Shown here: piece after piece, positions 45,600 through 55,332 of the stretch | Layout of the letters: each line of letters starts with the position of its first letter | Numbering within the stretch: position 1 is the stretch's first letter | From: Nepenthes gracilis | Lineage: Eukaryota; Streptophyta; Magnoliopsida; Caryophyllales; Nepenthaceae | Length of the DNA stretch: 64,000 nt | Direction of reading: 5' to 3' | Assembly: GCA_033239525.1 (NCBI GenBank) | Contig: BSYO01000014.1 | Location: forward strand, 14,058,021-14,122,020 | Position numbers and translations under genes: made by a program | The notes under the pieces: generated by a model | Told to the model about the DNA's origin: nothing | What the model saw: the letters and a program-made list of their open reading frames with translations, nothing else | Database searches by the model: none

Positions 45600-46426
45600 G
45601 AAGTTCTATTTGTTAATTTCCTTACAAATTACAAAGCATAAATCAGCAGGCGTACATGACGAAAAAGAAAAGGGGAACATATGGGATGACTACCTCACGG
45701 TGCCGGCTTGAAAATTTGCTTTGGGAGGATAGGCTAGGGCAAGATAGCTACGATTGAAGCGCCTAACAGTTATTCTCTACTTATCAAGCCCCCAGACCAG
45801 GTGTCAAGCGCCATAGGAGAAGAAAGGGAAGCTATTCTTGGACGAGAGGAGGGCTGATGTGGCATCACCCTCACAAGAAAGGCCTCCTACCAAGAGATCC
45901 TCCATCGAGGCCAACCGTAACCTCTAAGGGTAAAGTCTGACCTATAATAGTGACAACGGTCTGACCACGGTGGAACTCTTGAAGCACCTCCACCAGCAAG
46001 CTCCGCAAGCGACTCTCTAACAGAAAGAGCCAAGGACCAAGCGCTCCCCCTCAAGCCAAGGTGGCGGAGCAAAACGCTTGCACCTCGAAATTCCTCTAGA
46101 GGCTTCGCTGTTGGACGCTAGTATGAAGGAAGAACATAGCAGTGGCCCAAAAACCGAGCCACCCTCGTCACAATAGGGGAACAACCCTAGAAGGGACATA
46201 ATGGGAAGCTCCAACTACAACTTCAAGCCTTCCAAGACTTCCACCGATCTCAAATGGCGACAACAAGGACTCTAGGCAAGCTTTGATTGTGGCTTTCAGC
46301 CCCAGAGGACCTCCATCGACCCTCCACCAGGCGGCCTAGGACCCTTTCTTTACTCGATCGCTCGCATCACTTCGTTAAGAGAAGGATGATCCACAACGTG
46401 GAGCATGAAGGGTCCCCTTATTTATA
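45600..46426 (-). other. Candidate antisense transcription unit A of element 3
   Basis: TATAAATAA on the minus strand lies at 46,426-46,418. The frame 46,214-46,017 contains LLGLFPYCDEGGSVFGPL, related to unit A of element 2. The end near 45,600 is a guess by analogy; no clear AATAAA is seen there. Another frame (46,072-45,887) follows. Confidence 0.4.
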
Positions 46427-46701
46427 ACAAGAGTAAAGGTCGACGAAACCATTAATACGAAGGGTCACGTCCACAGCACCATCAGTAAGAAATCAACGCC
46501 AGGTCTCGGGGCTACCCTAGAATATTTCCCAACAAGGTTTAACTTAGATGACGCCCCGCATAAAAAAAAGCGAGAAACACCAAAGGGAAAAGCCTCAAAA
46601 AAAAACGTCTCAGAAAAGAGCATGCAAGCTGGCCCGCGCAGAAATGTCCCATTACCGAATATACAGGGAATTGGTGAAACATAGTTACCTAGCATGGGGG
46701 C

Positions 46702-47755
46702 TAATGATGGATCTAATAATACTATGAGCCAGTCTGATCTCAAGCCCAACTATCAGCGTGACAAGGGGCCCAACAAGTAACGGATGAAGCTTTAGGAAGG
46801 AGATCAGTCCGACCCAACCCACTGGCCGTTACAGTGACTAAAATGAGACCTAGAGAGCAATGGGCCAAAGGGATAAACGTCAACAGTTCAACCAGTAACA
46901 CAATCAGACGAACTAATCCGGAAGGCCCTCGGGAGGGCCGCTAGCAGAGTGATCAGAGCATGCACCTGCGGCAATCAGAGCACAGTCATGTAGAGTGCCA
47001 CCTAAAGCTATCTAACAACTGGATCAAGGGGACCACTCACGGCCTCCTCACCATAACAAGGCGATGCCTGACAAATGCGGCTCCCATCAACGTCCTAACG
47101 ACCAGCGAACCCAAACGTGACACCAGTCATAGACTTTGGTGCCCAATCTTCATCCACGAAATATTACAAATACTCCTCGCCACCACAGGGCGAGGGGATC
47201 CTTCTCCAGCGTCATCGGAGATCCCTGTCAAAGCCCATGAGGCCCTCTTTAGACTAGGAAAAAACTTTCAACCTCCAGAAGGGTAGAGGGAAAACCAAGC
47301 TCTCCCTCTCGGATACAGCATTCGTCCTTTTCACTCGTAGTGAGTCACTTACTAAGTGAACCCTTAATAAATCACTCACCGAGTGCAACCTTGGTGAGTT
47401 ACCGATCGTGTGCAGCCCAACAGGAGCCCAAGTCTCCATCTCTCTTAGTCGTCTCCCGTCGAGCGCATACCAAGAGCTCCGTCCTCCTCTTACATCCCCC
47501 ACTTATATGCAATTCTGTATTCTCTTACATCCTCATTATATTTTTCTATCTTTTGGGAAAGAATTCTAAATTAAGTGTCGAATATAAAATTGAAAAGTGA
47601 ATCCCATCAATCTTATAACCTTTTATTTGTAATTTGTGATACATAGGTTCTAAGTTAGTAGAGATGAAAATTGGATCTACTCCAACTCGACCCACAGTGA
47701 AAGATCAAGTGGTTTCCTAATTCGTATCACAACCCGAACATTAGAGACGTATCAA
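46702..47755 (+). repeat. 3' LTR of element 3
   Basis: It begins TAATGATGGATCTAATAATA after the polypurine tract and ends GAGACGTATCA. It is followed by AATAT, repeated before the 5' LTR. Length 1,054 bp. It is related to the LTR of element 2 (similar start and a similar GTTCC/TAATTCG...GACG end) but belongs to a different subfamily. Confidence 0.85.
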
Positions 47756-48590
47756 ATATATATTTAAGACATTATTCATAAATTATAATATAACATTCAT
47801 CATCCATGAATTTATGTACAAATTTATTAGAATAGGTGAATAATAAGATGCTAAATTGTATTGTCTAATGGTACATTTATAATATCTACACTATATCCCT
47901 CTAATTAAGAATAATAATGACAACTCATTTGACACGGTATGCTTATCAAAGTATTACCAAAATATAGTAAATTAATAAATTTTTAGCAATAAAACTCAAC
48001 ACAATAAAAACATTTTTTTTGCTGGATCCACACGAAATTCAAGCATTACATCTTTCGGTATAAAACTATTGAATATCAAAATTACTAAAAGTAAATATAA
48101 ATCCCACCTTATTTTAATTTTTTCTTTCTTCTACTTTTCTTTTTATTTAAATTCTAACAGTTTCAATATAAATAGGCATACAATTTGATACATAAATATT
48201 ACTTCTCTTATGTGTTAAGATATCAACTGCATTTTTTTTTTCTTTTACTTTTTGGAAATGTGTGGTAGAGATCAACCGGTGAGTTTACACGTCTTATAAA
48301 AATAAAACTCTTCTATGGTTAAATTTTAATCATCTATTTTAAATATATAAACTTGATTATTATAAAAAAACTAAATTTACCCAATTTTTTAATTTTTTTT
48401 ATTAACTAGCTAAATTAAAATGGGTTGAGGGGCTTAATTTTCCAATATAAGAACTTCATTTAAAAATAGACAATTAAGATTAAGAGATAAAAATATTTTA
48501 TCATTCATGAAAAATATGGTCCCTCAAGGGTTGACACACCACGTTACCGAGTATAACATGTAAACAGCACCGACAAAAGTATCGATTGTT

Positions 48591-48694
48591 TTAGACCACA
48601 CGGTGTCTGTTGCTCATCGGTCCATTGATCTCCACTTTTACCTCTTCAGCTTCATCTTCATCTTCATCTTCAGCTTCTTGCTTTACAGAACCAA
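48591..48694 (-). other. Orphan exon-like piece with acidic tail
   Basis: A splice-acceptor-like TGTGTATGCAG is followed by an open stretch of 34 codons (QEAEDEDEDEAEEVKVE, then GPMSNRHRVV) ending in TAA at 48,593-48,591. It resembles a last exon with an acidic tail. No upstream partner exon was found; 2.3 kb of TE-like sequence separates it from the FAX2-like gene. It may be a gene relic or chance. Confidence 0.25.
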
Positions 48695-49029
48695 CTGCAT
48701 ACACATAGACCAAAAAATATATGTTTATATATGTTAACGATACATTTTTTAATAGCTTTTCAATTGATAAATTGGGAAAGTAAAACGATATGATAAGATT
48801 ATGTATATCTGATATTTTTTCAGATACTGTAATGTGAGAGGCTCGAGCATTGCTCAGTGCTTTTATAAGAGAGGAAAGAAGGAATCAATGCAAACTTAAA
48901 ATAAGCTAATAGACTATATGTACATTAGGGTAACCATCATTCTGGCCATATTTTTCATCTGATATATATTTTGTAAGATGGGCATAGAAACCCAAATCCG
49001 ATGTGATCCAAAAGGAATAGATTAGACTT

Positions 49030-50850
49030 TTTTTTTTTTGAGTAGATTTGAGTAACACCTTAAATTTCATTCCGGCCTAATAGATTTTGCGGGCAGATTC
49101 TTAGACCTTTTAGCATGTACTTACACACCACAAATCAAAATGGTAATTTGAAAGACTGAAAGTGACTCTGAGTTATCCTTCAACGTTTAAGTTAATAATA
49201 TGCTTTAGAAAAATGAGTAAACAAGAGAGAAAGAAAAGTAGAGAATTGGAGGAGTAAACTTAGAGAGAATATTTTGGGAAAGAGTTGTTCTGGAGGACAG
49301 ATTTTAGACCTCTTTGTACACGCTAAGCGCTGCAGAACTGATATTAAACTTTAGAGATTGTAACGATCAGTAAGTAGGTGATTAGATGCTTCAAGATTTC
49401 TCTTTCTTGGAAGATGCTGGATCCTTCAATTATGAGATTGTAAGATGCCCTTATTGTGCCAAAGCGCTTACTATTCAACTATTTATTCAGACTTATGCCC
49501 AACACTTGTGACTTTTACGTCAATTTTTATAGAAGTCAAGGGCAATTCTCCTGCAGAAGTGTGACAAGCAGTTTTTTTTGAGTGGGGTTACAAGCCAGGA
49601 GCTATATGCAATGGATGCTGACCGTTCTAGGTAGCTGACACCATGCACTTCAAAGATCGTGGGTCACAGAATGCTCTTGACTTTCGGATTGTAGAGATAG
49701 TGGATACCCATGCTTCTGACGGGTCATTGATTAAGGATACAGAATTTTGGCTCGGATTGTGGAGATAGTGGATACCCATACTTTTGATGGGTCATCAATT
49801 AATCATACAAAATTTTGGTTAACTACAAAAAATCAACTGCTTGACTAAGCAGCCTGAACTTCCTTAACTTTTTTGGATAAACCTTTACCAATTTACCATC
49901 TCAATGATAGTAATTCAGTATTAAATTTCTCCATCATTCGGTCAACTGATCAGCTGGCTTACATCAACGGCCTATGGTTGAAACTTACTCATTAGACGCT
50001 TTTCTGGGTCATACACTTTGGGTCGAGGTAGCTAACGATCCCATACTTGATAATCTAGACTCTATTCCATCCATGGTTGAGGTCGATGGTTGTGAGTCGG
50101 CTTGAATTTCAACTAGACCCAACAATGTATAGTATACAATAATATATATATACAAATACGCTCTGAATATAAATTTAACCTTAACATCTTATTCTATTTC
50201 ATATGATATAGGTTCTGACTTTAAAGTCATACATGCTTGATAAGTTGTATGGGTTTTGAAAAACTGTAGAGATTTCAGTTGTTTTATGAATTCAAGATTT
50301 AGAGAATTTATTTCTCACTTGATAATTAAAAGTACTTTTTAGATTTTTTTAGCTTAATGATTTTGGTGAAAATAGTGTTTTTATTGCATATGTTCGACAA
50401 TCTCGAATGCCAGACAGCGCTCTTATATACCATACTCAACGGTTAACTATTCATTTTTCTCAAAAAATAACATGCCATAAAGAGAAAATGAGAGATGCTA
50501 AGGAGATCTTCTCCGGAAACCATTAGATGGTTCTTTGTCTACATATTTATTCTTGTGTAGGCCTATTCATATGGATACATGGGTAGAACAATAGGTTTCA
50601 AAAACATCTTAAGGGTGTCTCTTTAACACTACTCAGAATTGCTAGACTTTTCAACAGTACATTGTGACCTAGTCCTGCAAACATGCTAGCTACACATTAT
50701 TCATCAGCGTGAGCTGTTAGAGTCCTGCTATACTCTCAGCTGTGAAAATTTCATTATGATATTCTAGACAAATAGGATTTTATAAGACAGGTCAAACACA
50801 TTACAATCCTATCCGTCCAAGTTGACAAGATAAAATACTCACCATTTGGG
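49030..50850 (-). repeat. Degenerate LTR-like sequence with 68-bp tandem duplication
   Basis: Text at 49,170-49,200 (CTTCAACGTTTAAGTTAATAAT) matches the LTR of element 1 near 6,253-6,275 (CTCCGACGCTCAAGTCAGC). A minus-strand TATATAAG lies near 50,413. At 49,685-49,820 a 68-bp unit starting CGGATTGTAGAGATAGTGG is repeated twice. Probably an old solo LTR of a related family on the minus strand; the ends are not defined. Confidence 0.35.
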
Positions 50851-50960
50851 AGTGCGAGAAAGGAGATGTAGGATGCCCATGACAAAACTAGATCTAGCTG
50901 AATGAGGGGAAAAAGAAGAATACTTATCGACGTACAATCTGACCTCGATTACACACCTCA

Positions 50961-53900
50961 TCACAAGGCAGCGTTTGCCGTTGGAGTCAGCTTCAACTTC
51001 TTAGGTGGTGGATTTCCTCCAGAGATCAGCACATAAGAATAAAAGCACAGCATTGAAGCACTGAGAAGAATTTCAACCAAGTGGATCAATATTAATTTCC
51101 CATAACAAAATCATTGATGAGACCAAACAAACATCACAATACCTTATGGCAGCATATAATCCAGATGGGAATAGTGCTCGTGTCTGCTTCAAAAACATTA
51201 TTTCAGATTAACAACAATTTCAAGTTACTGGCAATGAATTAAACAGCTAAGCATTGGCAAACAGTGGCTTAAATAATACATTACCGATGAATATATTTGA
51301 AAGTTCTTCCAGAAAAGGGCCACTGAGAGCACTGAGGAATCAGGCAGGGAGAACAAAATCAAAAAATGAGGAAAATTTGACAAGAATAGGAAAATAGGAT
51401 CCTATAACAACAAAGCATTAAGTCCCAAAATGGGAAAGGCTGAATCGAATTTTACCATTCTACTCAGTTTATTGCAATATGTTTTGAGAGTAAAAGTTCT
51501 TCAAAATTATTTTTTATTACCTCATTCCAAGTTTTCCTGTACTTAACTTTTTAATTCTTTCCTCTAACCATAACAAACTTGCGTTTCTTTACAAATGCTT
51601 CATTTGGATTATTTTGTAAGTGCCCAAATTTTTCCCTATTTAATATTCTATAGGTAACACTTTTAAACGTTTACAATTACTATTATTTTTATCTTATCTT
51701 TTAGTGCAACTCCATTTATCAGTCTTAATATGAGGAGCTTATCTCACAAAAATCCGACTCTATTTACCCAAAGTAAAAGGCCTACTTAAGTAAGCAATGC
51801 ATCATCTCAGGTCATAGAATCTCAATCTCGAGATCTTCAATCAATCGAGGCAAAAGAACTGACCGAGCAAGTGTAAAAAGAACTTGTCCATGGCAGGTTT
51901 TACCAGTTAAAAAGTGCATTCAAGCTTCAAATCAAAGTTCCTTCTCATTTTTCACTTCATCCCTCTGGTTCTCCAAAAGCATTGTTTTTGATCCACAATC
52001 TTCAAGAAGTTGACTTTTTTGCCCAAAACTATTGGACAAGAATGCTAGTTATTCAAAATATTCATGATATCCATATTTTGCAAAATTCAGTGATCAATTC
52101 ATTTTTGTAGTCTTCAATTTCTGAGTCTTCATCATCTACTGAGGCCATCATATTGAATCAGCAAGATGGCAAAAAAATGAGACATACAGGATCTCAAAAA
52201 ATTACCCATCATAATTTCTTGTAACAACTATAGTTTATATAGAGCATTCACCTGCTTGCCCAAGTATAAATGGTAAGCTAGATTTGCCTTGACTCCAGAT
52301 TTTTAGACTAATTGTGCTCAGGGCCAACAGAGAACCTCCAAAAAGCACACCTGTGCTCAGAGTTGTAAGGTTTCTTGAGAAAATATAACCAAGAACCCCA
52401 CCAGTTAGAACAATACCACCTGTCACACACGAGAAAAGAAAGAAGCAATAAATTAAAGGAGATAGTCTCGTTTTTCCAGTGTCAAAACAGCCTTTTATAG
52501 CAACTGTGAGGATTAATAGTCAATTAATCTCACCCCTTTTTTCATTAAAAGTTGCAGAGACATGTACATTTGGGAAAAACTATAAAGCCTGATTGAACTA
52601 GACAAAGAATAAAAAATGTATATAATCCAATTGCTCATCTTTCAACGCCCTATTCATGCCAACTTCCTGCAATGAGATAATGAATTTATTGAGAGCTCAT
52701 AAAACTCTATAATTTCCTCACAAATGCATTTACGTTATTTGAACCACGGCACAGCGGAAGCAAATACCCAGGATGCCAAAGGCATCCTTGGGGTGATCTC
52801 GTAGTTTCTACAGTGTGAAGATGATTGGGTCTATCCATGGATTTACGAACTTGATGCTGATAAATATGGGAAACTAGAAATTTATTTTGGACAATAAAAC
52901 CTTCCCGATTTCCCTGTCAAATGTCAGCTGTCTTAATGTTTTGATTGAAGACAAGCAATGAAAATATGTAACCAAGTACACATAAGTTGTATAATAATTT
53001 TAACATAAAAAAACCTTCTCAACTAAAAAAAAAAATCACAGTATAATGTACAAAGAAAATCCACAATAAACATGTGGTTATAAATAATCCATTTGAGAGT
53101 CCTTCATTATAACTTATGTGAATAATCAATTGAAACTAATCTCAACACAATTAGCAACCGATAAGAATGAAAACAACGAAAGAAATAAGCAACCAATCAA
53201 TAATACGTCCTATAACCAAGGCTAAAACAACATACCCAAACTTGACGAAAGATAAAACTTGAAATGAAGCTCATCGGATGTCAAAATCTTCCATTCTTCT
53301 TTTTTCTTTCTTCTCTCTTCTCCTTGCATTGCCCCTTTGTGTTAAATACTCTTAGAATGCCATGATAATTGGAACGTGGCCTTTTATTCCTTCTCTAGTG
53401 CATGTGTGCCCATTGTGCTCGACCAATATTGACAAGCCACACTTGTGCTTTTAAGGTACACATCGAGCACTAAAATCTTTCTCATACTAGCACATGCTCC
53501 CATCATGTGCCCTTTAAGCGCCCTAAAAAATGCCTTTACTCGAGCAAATTCATACACGACATAGAGCGTATTATTAGATGACATATCAATAGATGTGAAA
53601 TTCATAGTGGAGTAACCTAAAATCCAACAATATCAATTTGAGTAACCCAATTGACATACAATCAGGACTGCCATAGGAATCATTTAGGGTGGGTGGCTCC
53701 AAAATTTGCAAACACAAGGAGAAGGATAACAAAGTTTTGCTAACAAAAACAAAGCCATGCTCATGTGGGCAATGAGACGGGAAATGGAAAGCCTCAAATT
53801 ATGGCATTGTGGCAATTCATTCAAGTAAACAAACATCACAGTGACTCCTTAGGAGATCAGACAATATAACCGATGGCAACAAAGAACAAGGATCCTCACC

Positions 53901-55332
53901 AAAGGGAATCCCAAAACAGAAGTCATGGATTTTTGCTGCCCTCTTCTGTTCACTGACACCCTGCATTAGTGGACCATTGACACCAATATTTTGATCAACA
54001 TGTTTCTCTGTGGTGGAGTACAACTTTGCTATCCCATCGGCTCTTGGCCTTGATAAATCAGCAGTATAACTCAAATTAGCCTTGTTCCCCAAACTAGATG
54101 TTCCAGCATTGTACCCTTCAAGGCTCACAACCACTGATAACTATAAGAATTCCCCAGCAGTTAGTCCCATTTTCAATGTAAATGCCAACATCTAAAAAAG
54201 AAAAAGGCATGTGGCTTTATATTAAATGAAATTCAAACATTATGACGATAAGAGCAAATCAAACAATAGTAGTTTTGTCATTTAATAAGCCAGTTTGATG
54301 CATCCATTTAGTCTGATAAATACATAAAATACTCTACGCTAAAAGAAAGCTAAAGACATTTTGGGTATCAAATGGACCTCTCCATAAGGTAACTTCAATG
54401 TGGCTAATTTCATTGAAAGAAAAATGGAGCTCCAACCTCCAATGGAGCTAATTACTGCAAGATGATCACTGTCATTACAATTAAGCTAGAAGAAAAGTCG
54501 TATAACATCTTTTCAGCAGCATTAAACTAGAGTGTTCTGTTCAAAACTAATATATTTTCTGCCAACCCTCACAAGAAGCAACACGATTGTTATATCCATT
54601 CACAGAATATAAAGGTGCTCGGTGATCTTGTTAGATCAAGCAGAGATTAGATAGAACAACTTGACCCAATCAGAAAGATACAACCGCATTTCCATTTATT
54701 AATAAAGTGAAATTTTCTAGGGCTTCAAATTTAATGTATAAAGCGGCCAATAGTCTGGACCAATTCTACTGTTGCAACCAATATGCAAAATTGGAAGGTG
54801 CCAGGATACATCAAGTTAAAAACTCTGCATTTCCACTAAAACACAGAGATTCAAATGAACACCGTAAGGATATCTCATAATTAACAGCACAAGATCTCTA
54901 CCAGTCAAAATGATATAATTAGAACTAATTACTTGTAGATGCAAATACTGCAGCTGGACTCGATCATTATCTATATACAGTGCCCTCTATTTAGTAGCAG
55001 TGTGTTTAAATATCATCGTTCCGGAATTATGCAATAACGACACAACAATAGGAAGAACAACTCGTTTCTTCGACCCTTCCGAATACTGAGAAAATTGAAC
55101 AAAAGAAACAAGAAGGAAAGGCAAACAAATTTGGGTGGCCAGGCTCCAAAAGAAGTGAAAATGATCCCGATACCAGAACATAGCGCGTAAATTGGAAATC
55201 GGACAGGGTTTTGCCACGGTTTTGAATAGGTACCTTAGAGAGAAGAGCGATGCCCATTGCTGATCGACGTGGTAATCGAAGATTGCGGTTGGTGGGCGTG
55301 AAACATGATAGTTGAGAGATTGTTGCTGACAT
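50961..55332 (-). CDS. FAX2: FAX2-like plastid fatty-acid export protein (TMEM14 family), six exons
   Basis: FAX proteins are TMEM14-family inner-envelope proteins that move fatty acids out of plastids. Six minus-strand exons with GT-AG borders and matching phases give 696 nt, 231 residues: 55,332-55,234; 54,140-53,900; 52,419-52,252; 51,331-51,285; 51,183-51,143; 51,060-50,961. Arabidopsis FAX2 is about 240 residues. Exons 1-2 encode a basic, Ser/Arg-rich transit region and a linker. The TMEM14 domain (about 104-215) has KIHDFCFGIPF, GGIVLTGGVLGYIFSRN, TGVLFGGSLLALSTISLKIW, FWKNF, LFPSGLYAAISASMLCFYSY and SGGNPPPKKLK, four hydrophobic segments in all. The SGGNPPPKKLK tail points to FAX2 rather than FAX1, FAX3 or FAX4. 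Intron 2 holds an LTR-like repeat. The gene looks intact; subfamily call from memory of motifs. Confidence 0.88.
52900..53640 (-). repeat. LTR-like repeat in FAX2 intron 2 (GTGCCCATG family)
   Basis: On the minus strand, GTGTACCTTAAAAGCACAAG and GGGCACACATGC words are followed by GTATTTAACAC (TATA-like) and a purine-rich AGAGAGAAGAAAGAAAAAAG leader (53,330-53,290). The same order occurs at 13.2-13.5 and 25.3-25.6 kb. It lies wholly inside intron 2 (53,899-52,420), and splice sites are untouched. Ends approximate. Confidence 0.4.

Larger units (their letters stand above)
41153..47755 (+). mobile_element. Tat-type LTR element without gag-pol (element 3)
   Basis: Two LTRs (41,153-42,235, truncated; 46,702-47,755) enclose 4.5 kb. 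AATAT flanks both outer ends (41,148-41,152 and 47,756-47,760), a perfect 5-bp target duplication. The 3' LTR is preceded by a GGGGGC polypurine tract. No gag, protease, RT or integrase can be found. Instead the interior holds a foreign LTR-like insert (42.24-42.96 kb) and the antisense-unit region (42.97-46.5 kb) similar in layout to 33.5-36.3 kb of element 2. It is an internally deleted or non-autonomous relative. LTR ends read TA...CA rather than TG...CA in both copies. Confidence 0.82.
47761..50960. other. Intergenic region with degenerate LTR debris
   Basis: No complete gene. Contents: a (CTTCAT)n microsatellite at about 48,648-48,682 within an exon-like piece (48,694-48,591, minus), a degenerate LTR-like stretch at about 49,030-50,850 with a 68-bp tandem duplication, and the FAX2-like 3' UTR at the right end. 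Confidence 0.55.
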
